DNA of 64,000 bases. Origin: an uncultured SAR86 cluster bacterium (lineage in GTDB: Bacteria; Pseudomonadota; Gammaproteobacteria; Magnimaribacterales; AG-339-G14). Within the stretch, counting starts at the first letter, position 1; each line of letters opens with the position of its first letter. Below are positions 55,105 to 64,000 of the stretch, in pieces. Both the position numbers and the translations under genes were made by a program. The notes below the pieces were generated by a model. That model saw only the letters and a program-made list of their open reading frames with translations, had not been told where the DNA came from and did no database searches. The stretch is from positions 52,277-116,276 of the forward strand of contig CACBOY010000002.1 of assembly GCA_902540995.1 (NCBI GenBank), read 5' to 3'.

Positions 55105-55773
55105 ATGGTGAAGCCATTAGAATCCTGGAAAGAAGTTGCTGCTGAATATGGCTTAAAAGAAATTTTGAAACCCATAAGAAAAAAAATATCTGAAGCTTCT
55201 TCAAAAAAAAAGAAAATTTATCCAAGTAGTAAGGATATTTTTAGAGCTTTTGAATTAACATCTTTTAAAAACGTAAAAATTATAATTCTTGGGCAAGATC
55301 CCTATCACGGCCCAAATCAAGCAAACGGCTTAGCATTTTCAGTTAATTCAGAGGTTAGATTTCCTCCATCTTTATTGAATATTTTTAAAGAATATTCTAC
55401 AGATCTAAATTTACCTATTCCAAAAGACGGAAATTTATCAACTTGGGCAGAACGAGGGGTTCTATTACTAAATTCTATCTTAACTGTAGAATCCGGATCT
55501 CCAGGATCGCATAAGAATTTTGGATGGGAAGAATTTACCAATCAGATCATCAAAGCTTTAAGTGATAAAAAATCAAATCTAGTTTTTATCTTGTGGGGAG
55601 CATATGCTCAATCAAAGAAAATTCTTATTGATCCTGCAAAGCACTTAATAATTGCAACTCCTCATCCATCACCATTGTCTGCTCATAGAGGATTTTTTGG
55701 ATCAAAACCTTTTTCTAAATCTAATGATTATCTAAGGAAAAACAAAAACGAAGAGATAGATTGGAGAATATGA
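55105..55773 (+). CDS. ung: Uracil-DNA glycosylase
   Basis: 222 residues, family 1 UDG. Catalytic motif ILGQDPYHGPNQANGLAFSV with Asp65, then WAERGVLLLNSILTVE, VFILWGAYAQSKK and the leucine-loop motif HPSPLSAHRGFFGSKPFS with catalytic His. It removes uracil from DNA. ATG lies 7 nt after TAATAT (55092-55097) with no Shine-Dalgarno sequence. The convergent ygfZ gene ends 3 nt away. Confidence 0.97.
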   Translation: MVKPLESWKEVAAEYGLKEILKPIRKKISEASSKKKKIYPSSKDIFRAFELTSFKNVKIIILGQDPYHGPNQANGLAFSVNSEVRFPPSLLNIFKEYSTDLNLPIPKDGNLSTWAERGVLLLNSILTVESGSPGSHKNFGWEEFTNQIIKALSDKKSNLVFILWGAYAQSKKILIDPAKHLIIATPHPSPLSAHRGFFGSKPFSKSNDYLRKNKNEEIDWRI

Positions 55774-55776
55774 GGA

Positions 55777-56448
55777 TTACAGAATGTTTAAAACTTGTCC
55801 ATCTAGATAAACAGACTTAGTTTGATCATCTTTGTTTTTAAAAAAAATAAAGCCGTATTTACCTTCTCTAGATAAAATTTCTCCAACTTTCTTTCCCTCT
55901 TTGTTATGAAGTGAAGATTCCTTGATTTCATCTTTTAAATTATCTGCAATTTTGAGAGCAAATTTTAATTTCCCTCTATATTCCATTCTTGCAATTACCT
56001 CTTGACCATTAAAGCAACCCTTTGAAAAATCAATCAGTTTGTTATTTTGATAATTAAGTTCATGGGGAGTAAATTTTGAAGAAGTCTGTTTGTTAACTTC
56101 CACTATTCCTTTTTTAATTAGAAATTTCATCCATTCTGTTGAATCTAGATCTTTTTTAAAGTCATCTTGTGCATCAATTTTTAATTTTGCATCAAAGAAA
56201 GGGATATATTTGTTCATATGTTCTTCAAAAGGGGCGATTAACTCTTTAAGGATGGCGATCTTAAATCCATTTTCTATCTTTTTAATCCAAAAAGTTGCCA
56301 TGACTCTGCCTTTGTTATTGCAAATGCAGGCAGGTTTAAAATCTTCATTAGAGATCTTTTCTGTATCTATCGTAATTTGTCCTTGCAGAAATTCTGCAGC
56401 TTGAGATCCCTGAACAATGAGATAAGTATGTTTTTCTGAAAAATTCAT
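55777..56448 (-). CDS. ygfZ: YgfZ/GcvT-like folate-binding protein
   Basis: 223 residues, somewhat short for YgfZ. QGSQAAEFLQGQITIDTEK at the N-terminus and the YgfZ signature KGCFNGQEVIARMEYRGKLK with its conserved Cys. YgfZ assists repair or assembly of Fe-S proteins such as MiaB with tetrahydrofolate. It is divergent from sdhE, a layout conserved in gammaproteobacteria (ygfZ<>ygfY). Confidence 0.88.
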   Translation of the reverse strand: MNFSEKHTYLIVQGSQAAEFLQGQITIDTEKISNEDFKPACICNNKGRVMATFWIKKIENGFKIAILKELIAPFEEHMNKYIPFFDAKLKIDAQDDFKKDLDSTEWMKFLIKKGIVEVNKQTSSKFTPHELNYQNNKLIDFSKGCFNGQEVIARMEYRGKLKFALKIADNLKDEIKESSLHNKEGKKVGEILSREGKYGFIFFKNKDDQTKSVYLDGQVLNIL

Positions 56449-56471
56449 GCTTTTTTGTTTATTCCTGATTA

Positions 56472-56477
56472 TATAAT
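56472..56477 (+). promoter_or_regulatory. TATAAT -10 box just upstream of sdhE (possible leaderless mRNA)
   Basis: A perfect TATAAT 7 nt before the GTG at 56485 in the ygfZ/sdhE gap. No Shine-Dalgarno is present. The distance would put transcription start at the GTG. The -35 region is weak. Confidence 0.4.
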
Positions 56478-56484
56478 TCTTTCT

Positions 56485-56733
56485 GTGAGTGACCTATTAA
56501 ATAAAGCTAAATTTAAGGCAAGAAGAGGCTTGAATGAACTAGATAAAATCTTTGTACCTTTTGTAAATAAAAGGTTTTTATCTTTAAGCAATGCTCAAGT
56601 TGATCAACTATTTGAGCTATTTGAAATTGATGATGTTTCCCTAGCAGATATGATCATTTACAAAAAAATGGATTATCCAATTGAACTCAAAGAAATATTT
56701 GAAGAAATTTTTGAATTTTATAGTGAAATTTAG
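56485..56733 (+). CDS. sdhE: FAD assembly factor SdhE
   Basis: 82 residues from GTG 56485. The SdhE signature RRGLNELDKIF (RGxxELD) is at about residues 12-22, followed by the helical C-terminus LFELFEIDDVSLADMIIY. SdhE promotes covalent FAD attachment to succinate dehydrogenase SdhA. A TTG at 56455 would add 10 residues that contain the TATAAT promoter and lack family similarity. The C-terminal partner gene ygfX is absent. Confidence 0.85.
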   Translation: MSDLLNKAKFKARRGLNELDKIFVPFVNKRFLSLSNAQVDQLFELFEIDDVSLADMIIYKKMDYPIELKEIFEEIFEFYSEI

Positions 56734-56735
56734 CT

Positions 56736-56763
56736 GAACTTGTGGACAATACGCATGTCTATA
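56736..56763 (+). promoter_or_regulatory. Predicted sigma-E type promoter upstream of rpoE
   Basis: GAACTT (56736-56741), a 16-nt spacer and TCTATA (56758-56763, with G before it giving GTCTA) closely match the sigma-E/AlgU consensus GAACTT-N16-TCTGA/TCTAA. It lies 11 nt before the rpoE start, as expected for autoregulation. The ribosome site AAGGA (56763-56767) overlaps its end, so the 5' leader would be very short. Confidence 0.7.
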
Positions 56764-56774
56764 AGGATTAGGAC

Positions 56775-57350
56775 ATGGAAAACGATATAAACATTATTAG
56801 TCTTGTTAAAAAAGGGGATGTAAGAGCCTTCGATATCCTTGTGGTCAAATACCAAGATAGACTTGTTTATTCTGTTTTTAAGTTTTGTAAGGACTTTGAA
56901 TTATCTCAAGATATTGCTCAAGAAGCTTTTGTTAAGGCTTTTAGAAATATTGATAAATTTAGAGGAGAAAGTTCGTTCTATACCTGGATTTACAGAATTG
57001 CTATCAATACAGCAAAAAATTATTTTTCCAACAAATCCAGAGGAGCTGAAACTTACAATGAAGACGTTCTTGATGGCGCTTTATCTGATTTGTCTTTAAA
57101 TTCTGATAATCCCGAAACTCTCTTAGCAGCGGAAGAAATGAAAGATGCTGTTAATCAGGCCTTTCAAAATTTACCTGACGAAATAAGATCAACCTTATCT
57201 CTCAGAGAGTACGATGGATTGAGTTACGAAGAAATAGCTAAAGTCCAAAACTGTCCTATTGGCACGGTGAGATCTAGAATCTTTAAAGGAAGAGAGCTTA
57301 TTAATGAAACTTTTTCTAAATTAGGACTGTCTAAAACCTGGAGTAATTAA
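56775..57350 (+). CDS. rpoE: RNA polymerase sigma-E (RpoE/AlgU) factor
   Basis: 191 residues, group 4 (ECF) sigma. Region 2: FDILVVKYQDRLVYSVFKF, DIAQEAFVKAFRNIDKFRGE and SSFYTWIYRIAINTAKNY; region 4: LPDEIRSTLSLREYDGLSYE and CPIGTVRSRIFKGRELI. It responds to envelope stress. It heads rpoE-rseA-degP, with rseA starting 1 nt after its stop. Confidence 0.96.
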   Translation: MENDINIISLVKKGDVRAFDILVVKYQDRLVYSVFKFCKDFELSQDIAQEAFVKAFRNIDKFRGESSFYTWIYRIAINTAKNYFSNKSRGAETYNEDVLDGALSDLSLNSDNPETLLAAEEMKDAVNQAFQNLPDEIRSTLSLREYDGLSYEEIAKVQNCPIGTVRSRIFKGRELINETFSKLGLSKTWSN

Positions 57351-57351
57351 T

Positions 57352-58041
57352 ATGGAATCAAGTGTAGATCAAAGATTGTCTTTACTTTTGGATGGCGAAG
57401 CCTCCGAATTTGAAACTCGCAGGCTTGTTGAAGATATTTCTAAAAATCCTCATATTAAGAAGCGCTGGCTTGAGATGAATAAACAAAAATCAGCGCTTCG
57501 AAGAGAACTTTTAATGCCAAATCTTGACCTTTCTTCCAAAATCCAAAACGAACTCCAAAAATCCAAAAAACCAAATAACCAAAAACATCACGAAAACCAT
57601 TTTAGCTGGGGAAAAATTCCCTATATGAGGACCTGTTCTTATCTTTTTGGCCTCTGTTTTACTCTCACCTTTATATTCTTCGAATTCTCCTCCCAACCCA
57701 CTCAATCTTTCCTCCAAGTCTCAGCTCCAAAAACTCTAGTTTCTACAATAAACCCAGTTATCCTTGATGATTATGGTAGAAACTTTGATGGAAACCTTCG
57801 CAGTTATAAATTCATCTCCAGTAATCAATTAGAGGCTAATTACGGAATCAAAGGTTCAAATGCGAATCTTAAACTAAAAATTTTCCTCAAAGATGGCTCT
57901 AACGCTGTGAAACTGTCTTCTATTTCCAACGGCGTTACTATAAATACAAGGAAAGGCGACACACCAATGATTATAAATCTATCAAGTGATAAATTATCCA
58001 ACCAAAAATTGATAAGTTTTTCTAATTTGATTTTAGAATAA
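57352..58041 (+). CDS. rseA: RseA/MucA-like anti-sigma factor
   Basis: 229 residues. The N-terminal RseA domain (VDQRLSLLLDGEASEFETRR) binds sigma-E in the cytoplasm, one membrane segment lies at about 94-111 (CSYLFGLCFTLTFIFFEF), and the periplasmic part is about 115 residues. It holds sigma-E inactive until regulated proteolysis. The RseB/MucB periplasmic sensor gene normally next is missing; degP follows after 13 nt. The middle and C-terminus are divergent. Confidence 0.85.
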   Translation: MESSVDQRLSLLLDGEASEFETRRLVEDISKNPHIKKRWLEMNKQKSALRRELLMPNLDLSSKIQNELQKSKKPNNQKHHENHFSWGKIPYMRTCSYLFGLCFTLTFIFFEFSSQPTQSFLQVSAPKTLVSTINPVILDDYGRNFDGNLRSYKFISSNQLEANYGIKGSNANLKLKIFLKDGSNAVKLSSISNGVTINTRKGDTPMIINLSSDKLSNQKLISFSNLILE

Positions 58042-58054
58042 AAAAAATCTTACT

Positions 58055-59470
58055 ATGCAAAAAAAATTATTTGTATTTTTTACTCTTTTCCTCATTTCCA
58101 GCTCAGGATGGGGCCAGTTGAACCAAAACGTATCAGACCTTCCAAATTTTGCGTCTTTAGCTGAGAAAGTAACGCCTGCTGTTGTAAATGTAAGCGTCAC
58201 AAAAGTAATTAAATCTCCAGCACAAAATGAAATGAGAAGAGGACCTTTCAATGATCCTTTTTTTGATGACTTTTTCGGTTCTCCCTATAACCCTCCAAAC
58301 CGTGACAGAAAAGTAGCATCAGGAGGCTCAGGATTTATTATTTCGGCGGATGGTTACATATTAACAAATCATCATGTAATTGAAGATGCCTCCGAAGTTG
58401 TAATCAGTCTTCAAGATAGAAGAGAATTTTCTGCAGAGATAATTGGCAGTGATAAAAAGTCAGACGTTGCTCTTTTGAAGGTTAAAACCAATGAAAACCT
58501 TCCTTTTTTAAGTTTAGGAGATTCCGAAAAGGTTCGAGTTGGTGATTGGGTTATGGCAATTGGATCTCCTTATAGGCTGAATGCAACAGTTACAGCAGGG
58601 ATAGTGAGCGCAAAAGCTAGAAGCGTTCCAGGACAAAGCACTTCATATATACCCTTTATTCAGTCAGATGTAGCTATAAACCCAGGAAACTCAGGGGGTC
58701 CATTATTCAATCTTAATGGAGAAGTCATTGGTATTAACGCGATGATTTACTCAAATCGTGGCGGGTATATGGGTATTTCTTTCACTATTCCTATTAACTA
58801 CGCAGATGAAATAGTTACACAAATTAAAGAAAATGGGTTTGTGTCTAGAGGTTGGTTGGGTGTAGCAGTTCAGGAAGTAACTAAAGATTTAGCAGATTCG
58901 TTTGGCTTGGATGTGCCTCGCGGGGCACTAATTGGTAGTGTTCTAAAAGATTCTCCTGCAGAAAAAGCAGGTCTAAAAAATGGTGATGTAATTATAGATT
59001 TTGATGGGCAACAAATAATATATTCAGGCGATCTTCCTTTGATAGTAGGAAGAATACCTCCTGAAAAAAAAGTAAATGCAACAATATTCAGAGATGGAAA
59101 GAAAGAAACGGTTTCTGTGACAACTGGTAAATTAGATGAAAAAGTTGCGCAAGATACAACCGTTGATAAAAAAGAAGAGACCGGAAATATTTTGGGCATT
59201 GCCGTTAAAGATATCGCTTCCTTGACGGATCCAGAACAAAAACAATTGGGCCAAGATAAAGGAGTAGTGGTATCAAGCGTTTTTCCTGGACCGGCGTCTG
59301 AAGCTGGAATCAGAAGAGGAGACATAATCGATAAAATACAGTTTAAGGATGTAAGTAATATCAAAGATTATGAAAAAATTTCTAAAACTCTAAAAAAAGG
59401 CTCTACCATTGCTTTAAGAATTATCAGAGATAAAAACGGTTCTTTTCTCACCCTTAAAATTCCAAAATAG
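58055..59470 (+). CDS. degP: DegP/MucD (Do family) periplasmic serine protease
   Basis: 471 residues. Signal peptide at 1-20 ([20 protein letters not shown]). Trypsin-like domain with catalytic triad His107 (TNHHVIED), Asp137 (SDVALLKV) and Ser213 ([10 protein letters not shown]), then two PDZ domains (about 260-345 and 380-465; [38 protein letters not shown]). It degrades or refolds damaged envelope proteins. Placement in the sigma-E operon matches MucD of Pseudomonas. Confidence 0.95.
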   Translation: MQKKLFVFFTLFLISSSGWGQLNQNVSDLPNFASLAEKVTPAVVNVSVTKVIKSPAQNEMRRGPFNDPFFDDFFGSPYNPPNRDRKVASGGSGFIISADGYILTNHHVIEDASEVVISLQDRREFSAEIIGSDKKSDVALLKVKTNENLPFLSLGDSEKVRVGDWVMAIGSPYRLNATVTAGIVSAKARSVPGQSTSYIPFIQSDVAINPGNSGGPLFNLNGEVIGINAMIYSNRGGYMGISFTIPINYADEIVTQIKENGFVSRGWLGVAVQEVTKDLADSFGLDVPRGALIGSVLKDSPAEKAGLKNGDVIIDFDGQQIIYSGDLPLIVGRIPPEKKVNATIFRDGKKETVSVTTGKLDEKVAQDTTVDKKEETGNILGIAVKDIASLTDPEQKQLGQDKGVVVSSVFPGPASEAGIRRGDIIDKIQFKDVSNIKDYEKISKTLKKGSTIALRIIRDKNGSFLTLKIPK

Positions 59471-59484
59471 GACATAATGGCCGC

Positions 59485-61284
59485 ATGTCGAGCCATGCTT
59501 TCATAAATCAGATAAGAAATTTTTGCATCATTGCACATATTGATCATGGAAAATCCACGCTTGCAGATCGTCTCATCGAAATATGTGGAGGCTTGAGCGA
59601 ACGGGAAATGCAGAATCAAGTGTTGGACTCTCTTGATTTAGAGAGAGAAAGAGGCATTACCATCAAAGCTCAGTCGGTATATCTAGAATATGAGTTGGAT
59701 GAAGAAAAGTATCAGCTCAACTTAATAGATACCCCTGGACACGTGGACTTTGCCTATGAAGTATCAAGGTCTTTAGCTGCTTGCGATGGTGCTATTTTAT
59801 TAGTCGATGCTTCTCAAGGAGTTGAAGCGCAAACTCTATCTACTTGTTATAACGCTATCGATCAAGGACTTTCGATATTTCCCGTATTAAATAAAATTGA
59901 CCTAAAACAATCGGATCCAGAAAGAGTCAAACAAGAGATTGAAGAAATAATCGGTATAGAAGCTAGTGAAGCACCAGCCATAAGTGCAAAAGATGGATTG
60001 GGCGTTAAAGATTTGTTGGAAAAAATAATTAGAGAAATACCTGCTCCAGAAGGCTCTATTTCAGAACCATTGCAAGCTTTGATAATTGACTCTTGGTTTG
60101 ATCAATACCTTGGAATTGTCTCTTTAGTGAGAGTAGTAAATGGCGAAATAAATCTTGGTGATAAAATTAAATTTTCCTCAAATAATAACGTTCACTTAGT
60201 TGAAAAATTAGGAGTCTTTACTCCCAAAAGATTAGAAAAAAATAAACTAGTTGCCGGAGAAGTTGGTTTTATCTGTGCCGGAGTTAGAAGTATTAAAGGC
60301 GCTCCTGTGGGAGATACCATAGTTCTGCCTGACAAAAGTAACTCTTTACCAGGATTCAAGCCAATAAAACCTCAAGTTTTTGCTGCTCTTTATCCTTTAG
60401 ATTCCGGTGAATTTGAATCATTTAGAGAATCTTTAGAAAAACTAGCGTTAAACGATGCTGCTTTGCAATTTGAACCGGAGCAATCTCAGGCTTTAGGCTC
60501 TGGTTTTAGATGCGGTTTTTTGGGAACGTTGCACATGGAAATCATCATAGAAAGACTTCAAAGAGAGCATGGAATAGAGCTTTTAGCTACAGCGCCTACT
60601 GTCGTTTATGAAATTCTATTGAAAAACAATGATGTGATTGAAATTGAAAATCCAAGCAAATATCCTGATCCAAGTTCAATAGAGGAGGTCAGAGAGCCAA
60701 TAGCTCTTGCAACTATTCTTGTTCCTGAAGAATATGTTGGAAATGTTATTTCTCTTTGCGTGGAAAGGAGAGGAAGTCAAAAGTCTCTCAGATATGTAGG
60801 CGGACAAATAGAACTGGTTTATGAAATGCCTATGAATGAAATCGTTCTGGATTTCTTTGACAAATTGAAATCAACCAGCAAAGGATATGCTTCTCTTGAC
60901 TACGATTTTGTGAGATTCGACCAAAGTGACATTACTAGAATTGATATCTTACTCAATGGCGAAAAAGTTGATGCTCTTAACTTCATGGTGCATCGCTCTA
61001 AAGCTGACTATAAAGGGAGAGAACTGACAAAAGCTCTTAGAGAGGTTATTCCCAGACAGATGTACGATGTTGCAATTCAAGCTGCCATTGGAAACAAAAT
61101 TATTTCTAGAGAGACAGTCAAAGCCTACCGTAAAGATGTAACAGCTAAACTTTATGGTGGAGATGTAACGCGAAAGAAAAAACTTTTGGAAAAACAAAAA
61201 GCTGGTAAGAAAAAAATGCGTCAGATTGGAAAAATTGATGTTCCACAAGAAGCATTTTTATCGGTTTTAAAAGTAAGCAAATAG
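59485..61284 (+). CDS. lepA: Elongation factor 4 (LepA)
   Basis: 599 residues. GTPase motifs [40 protein letters not shown] and NKIDLK; later [20 protein letters not shown] and the LepA-specific C-terminal domain [21 protein letters not shown] ribosome-associated GTPase acting in translation or assembly. It precedes lepB by 2 nt, the classical lepA-lepB-rnc-era order. Confidence 0.97.
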   Translation: MSSHAFINQIRNFCIIAHIDHGKSTLADRLIEICGGLSEREMQNQVLDSLDLERERGITIKAQSVYLEYELDEEKYQLNLIDTPGHVDFAYEVSRSLAACDGAILLVDASQGVEAQTLSTCYNAIDQGLSIFPVLNKIDLKQSDPERVKQEIEEIIGIEASEAPAISAKDGLGVKDLLEKIIREIPAPEGSISEPLQALIIDSWFDQYLGIVSLVRVVNGEINLGDKIKFSSNNNVHLVEKLGVFTPKRLEKNKLVAGEVGFICAGVRSIKGAPVGDTIVLPDKSNSLPGFKPIKPQVFAALYPLDSGEFESFRESLEKLALNDAALQFEPEQSQALGSGFRCGFLGTLHMEIIIERLQREHGIELLATAPTVVYEILLKNNDVIEIENPSKYPDPSSIEEVREPIALATILVPEEYVGNVISLCVERRGSQKSLRYVGGQIELVYEMPMNEIVLDFFDKLKSTSKGYASLDYDFVRFDQSDITRIDILLNGEKVDALNFMVHRSKADYKGRELTKALREVIPRQMYDVAIQAAIGNKIISRETVKAYRKDVTAKLYGGDVTRKKKLLEKQKAGKKKMRQIGKIDVPQEAFLSVLKVSK

Positions 61285-61286
61285 TC

Positions 61287-62267
61287 ATGTATGAATCAAT
61301 TTTAATTATTTCAGTAATCATAATTTCTATCTTATTTGCAGCTTGGGTTTACTCAGAGAAAAAATTAGATGGTAAATTTTCTAAGACCATCAGTACTGTC
61401 TCTTTCCCTTTTCCTCTTTTAGCTTTGTATGCGGTTTTTAAACTTAATATCAGCTTTGGTTATATTTTAGTTGGTTTAACTTTAGTTTCACTTGCAATTT
61501 GGATCATTTCTCGACGAACAGATTTAGTGAATTTGCAAAAAGAGGCAAGATCTTTTTTCCTAATCCTCCTTAGCATAACCATTTTTAGATCATTTATTTA
61601 TGAACCTTTCCAAATTCCTACAGAGTCTATGATTCCCCAGATACAAGTAGGAGATTTTTTGGTGGTGGATAAATTTTCTTATGGCTTAAAAAATCCTATA
61701 GGAAAATCAACTTGGTTTGAAACCAGAGAACCAAAAAAAGGTGAGATGGTTGCATTCATCCCAGAGCATACTATTTGCAGCTCACCAATTAAAAATGCTT
61801 ATCCTGAAAAAAATTTTGATAGCTCTCAGGAATATCTCTGGCAACGTTACAGCGAAGCTTGTACTCCCTTAGGTCTTACTTTTGTAAAAAGGTTGATAGC
61901 CAAAGAAGGAGATGAAGTTATTTATCGAAACAAAGAATTGATAGTTAATGGCGAAAAATTAAAAAGAGAGTTTTTATCTTCAAATGATGATGAAGTTTAT
62001 TTAATAGAGTTCTACCAAGATAAGTCTTACACGATAAGACTATTAGAAAACTATAGGAATCAACTTACATACGGAGCTGAACGCAAATGGGTAGTACCAA
62101 AAGATTATTATTTCGTAATGGGCGACAACAGAGATAACAGCGCTGACAGCAGAAGTTGGGGTTTTGTGCCAAAGCAAAACATTGTTGGTAAACCAGCTTT
62201 TATATGGATGCATTGGGAATGCCTAACCTGTCTTCCATCTTTTTCAAGGAATAAATTTTTGAATTAA
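61287..62267 (+). CDS. lepB: Signal peptidase I
   Basis: 326 residues. N-terminal hydrophobic segments (about 4-22, 38-52, 58-75, 90-105), catalytic Ser114 in PTESMIPQIQVGD, catalytic Lys201 in FVKRLIAKEGDE, and GDNRDNSADSRSWGFVP. It removes signal peptides from secreted proteins at the outer face of the inner membrane. It has four hydrophobic segments rather than the two or three typical of LepB. rnc begins 2 nt later. Confidence 0.96.
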   Translation: MYESILIISVIIISILFAAWVYSEKKLDGKFSKTISTVSFPFPLLALYAVFKLNISFGYILVGLTLVSLAIWIISRRTDLVNLQKEARSFFLILLSITIFRSFIYEPFQIPTESMIPQIQVGDFLVVDKFSYGLKNPIGKSTWFETREPKKGEMVAFIPEHTICSSPIKNAYPEKNFDSSQEYLWQRYSEACTPLGLTFVKRLIAKEGDEVIYRNKELIVNGEKLKREFLSSNDDEVYLIEFYQDKSYTIRLLENYRNQLTYGAERKWVVPKDYYFVMGDNRDNSADSRSWGFVPKQNIVGKPAFIWMHWECLTCLPSFSRNKFLN

Positions 62268-62269
62268 GA

Positions 62270-62941
62270 ATGAGTCTTACCGAGTTAGAAAATTCTATTG
62301 GTTATAAATTTAAAAATAAGAAACTCTTAGATGAAGCTATTACGCATAAAAGCACAAACTCTGATTTCAACAATGAAAGGTTGGAATTTCTTGGTGATTC
62401 AGTAATTTCACTTGTTGTTTCAGAAGCCTTGCATTTTGAAGAGAGTTCTCTCGATGAAGGAAAATTAAGTATTTACCGCTCTAGAATCGTAAGCAGATCT
62501 TCATTGAGCAAAGCGGGCCTGAAAATAAAATTAGATAAGTATTTGCAAGCTGGTTTAGCACTTAAGAACAATCAAAACCTAACAGAAACTATTATCGGAA
62601 ATACTTTAGAAGCTCTCATCGGAGCTATTTTTCTTGATTCAGATTTTTTAAAAGCAAAAGAAATTACCTTGTTTATCTTAGACATAGATTTTTCTAAACT
62701 TTTATTAGAAGAACAGAAAGATTCAAAAACTCTTCTACAGGAATTTTTACAATCCCTAGATGAAGATTTGCCTAAATACGTAACTACTGAAAAAAAACAA
62801 AACGGAGAAATATATTTTGTCTCTAAGGTAAATTTGCCAATACATAATGTTTTTGGCGAAGGACAAGGAAAAAGTAAAAAATTAGCAGAACAAGAGGCCG
62901 CTTCTAACGTTTTAATCATGCTGAATAAAGATGGAAAATAA
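62270..62941 (+). CDS. rnc: Ribonuclease III
   Basis: 223 residues. The RNase III signature NERLEFLGDSVISLVVSEAL with the metal-binding Glu and Asp; a second site segment TLEALIGAIFLDSDFL; and a C-terminal double-stranded RNA-binding domain (about 150-220; TLLQEFLQ, GEGQGKSKKLAEQEAA). It processes rRNA and mRNA. The 3' end overlaps era by 11 nt. Confidence 0.97.
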   Translation: MSLTELENSIGYKFKNKKLLDEAITHKSTNSDFNNERLEFLGDSVISLVVSEALHFEESSLDEGKLSIYRSRIVSRSSLSKAGLKIKLDKYLQAGLALKNNQNLTETIIGNTLEALIGAIFLDSDFLKAKEITLFILDIDFSKLLLEEQKDSKTLLQEFLQSLDEDLPKYVTTEKKQNGEIYFVSKVNLPIHNVFGEGQGKSKKLAEQEAASNVLIMLNKDGK

Positions 62942-63824
62942 ATTTGGTTTTGTTTCGCTATCAGGCCGAACAAATGTTGGTAAATCAACCTTGCTAAATG
63001 CTTTCTTTCAAAAAAAGATTGCCATTACTTCAAGAAAACCTCAGACCACACGCAATCGTATTTTAGGAATACTCACAGAAGAAAAATCTCAAATCGTTTT
63101 TCTGGATACTCCCGGAGTGCATCTTGGCTATAAAAGGCAGCTTAACAAAGTCATGAATAAAATCGCCTCTCACTGCTATGAAGAGGTAGATCTTGTTCTC
63201 TTCTTAATTGATCGTTTTAAGTGGCAAAAGGAAGAAGAAAATATTCTCAAAAGTTTAAAAAACCTCAATAAGCCTGTTGTTTTGGTCATTAACAAAATAG
63301 ACAGATTAAGAGATAAAACTAAGTTGTTAGCATTTATTAAAGATATCAGTGAAAAATTTAATTTTTTATCTATTGTTCCTATATCCGCATTGAAAAAAGA
63401 TAATTTGATGGAATTGAAAAGTGTAATTTTGAACAATTTAGAAATTGGTCCATATCATTTTCCAGAAGACTCTCTAACAGAGTTTTCAGATAATTTTTTT
63501 ATCTCAGAAATAATTAGAGAAAAAGCAATCAATAGGTTGGGCGATGAATTGCCTTATCGTCTGAATGTTGTGATAGAAAAAATTGATGATTCAAAAAAGC
63601 TTAAGACCATTTATGCAGCAGTGATTACTGAGTCCCAGAGTCAAAAAGGAATTATCCTTGGTAAGCAGGGCAATATGATTAAAGCCATTGGAACAGCAGC
63701 CAGGAAAGATTTGGAAAAAGAGTTTTCAAAAAAAGTGAACCTTCAACTTTGGGTCAAAGCCAACAAAAATTGGACAAACGATATCAATAAGTTAAAAAAA
63801 TTTGGTCTTGGAGTTGATTTTTGA
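62931..63824 (+). CDS. era: GTPase Era
   Basis: 297 residues. GTPase motifs GRTNVGKSTLLNAFF, TSRKPQTTRNRILG, DTPGVHLGYK and NKID; the C-terminal KH domain (GIILGKQGNMIKAIGTAARK) binds the 3' end of 16S rRNA. Era checks 30S maturation. ATG lies inside rnc; recO begins at its stop codon. Confidence 0.97.
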   Translation: MENKFGFVSLSGRTNVGKSTLLNAFFQKKIAITSRKPQTTRNRILGILTEEKSQIVFLDTPGVHLGYKRQLNKVMNKIASHCYEEVDLVLFLIDRFKWQKEEENILKSLKNLNKPVVLVINKIDRLRDKTKLLAFIKDISEKFNFLSIVPISALKKDNLMELKSVILNNLEIGPYHFPEDSLTEFSDNFFISEIIREKAINRLGDELPYRLNVVIEKIDDSKKLKTIYAAVITESQSQKGIILGKQGNMIKAIGTAARKDLEKEFSKKVNLQLWVKANKNWTNDINKLKKFGLGVDF

Positions 63825-64000
63825 AGTCTTTAGGTGCCAACGAAACAGAAGCAATTCTTTTACTAAGTAGAAAGTTCTCAGAAACCAGTCTGATTTGCGA
63901 ACTTTTTACTAGAAAAAATGGCAGAGTTTCTGTCATAGCGAAAGGAGCTCGATCAAAAAAAAACAAATTTCAAAATGTTGCTGCTCCAAACATTTTAGCC
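63821..64000 (+). CDS. recO: DNA repair protein RecO, N-terminal part (runs off right edge)
   Basis: 60 codons visible. TTG 63821 overlaps the era TGA (TTGA). The OB-fold start reads ILLLSRKFSETSLICELFTR then KNGRVSVIAKGARSKK, matching RecO (R-ETSL, LFTR..GRV..AKGAR). RecO loads RecA with RecR in the RecF pathway. era-recO is a conserved pair. Confidence 0.85.
   Translation, partial: MKSLGANETEAILLLSRKFSETSLICELFTRKNGRVSVIAKGARSKKNKFQNVAAPNILA

Overview
The window is a gene-dense, AT-rich bacterial chromosome segment. It has about 60 protein genes, mostly packed with 0-20 nt gaps or short overlaps. I see no rRNA, tRNA, CRISPR array, insertion sequence or prophage. Gene orders are gammaproteobacterial: murJ-ribF-ileS-lspA-ispH, rpsP-rimM-trmD-rplS, xerD-dsbC-(alaC)-hom-thrC-prfB-lysS, ygfZ<>sdhE, and rpoE-rseA-degP-lepA-lepB-rnc-era-recO. 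Low GC, compactness, frequent TTG/GTG starts and several lipid/acyl-CoA catabolism genes suggest a streamlined marine gammaproteobacterium of the SAR86 type. That placement is inference from gene content, not a phylogeny.

Layout. 1-3.1 kb (minus): partial GH13 alpha-glucosidase, MDR oxidoreductase, TusA, MATE transporter. 3.1-8.8 kb: hexapeptide acyltransferase (apparent ATT start), pdxB, fatty-acid desaturase, msrB, murJ, ribF. 8.8-16.9 kb: ileS, lspA, ispH, dadA, then ampD, yajQ, an ampG-like permease and a VanZ-like protein (peptidoglycan recycling). 16.9-19.7 kb: groES-groEL with a clear promoter and terminator, then a PuuD-like membrane protein. 19.7-25.4 kb: a CorB/HlyC-type protein, the rpsP operon, xerD and dsbC. 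25.4-34.3 kb: alaC-hom-thrC-prfB (with programmed +1 frameshift)-lysS-acyl-CoA dehydrogenase-phosphotransferase-DUF6285. 34.3-39.9 kb: an accessory block with a Zorya-like MotA/MotB/HNH cassette, an unknown membrane protein with a possible nuclease core, and small ORFan genes including a partial duplicate. 39.9-55.1 kb: mdh, thiolase-like gene, SDR, SMP-30, GDPD, nrdB, nrdA (with a NrdR-like palindrome), glpK, argF, serA, SDR, old yellow enzyme. 55.1-64 kb: ung (preceded by paired DnaA boxes), ygfZ/sdhE, and the sigma-E operon running into lepA-lepB-rnc-era-recO.

The two most notable items are: (i) ribosomal protein bS16 carrying a 260-residue acidic tail with a 29-residue tandem repeat built from 11+11+7 blocks, and a well-placed internal ribosome binding site and ATG at the head of the repeat domain; and (ii) a compact Zorya type II-like defence cassette followed by an undescribed protein with an E..D..QxK nuclease-like signature, two membrane segments and a twin-arginine-like motif at its C-terminus instead of its N-terminus.
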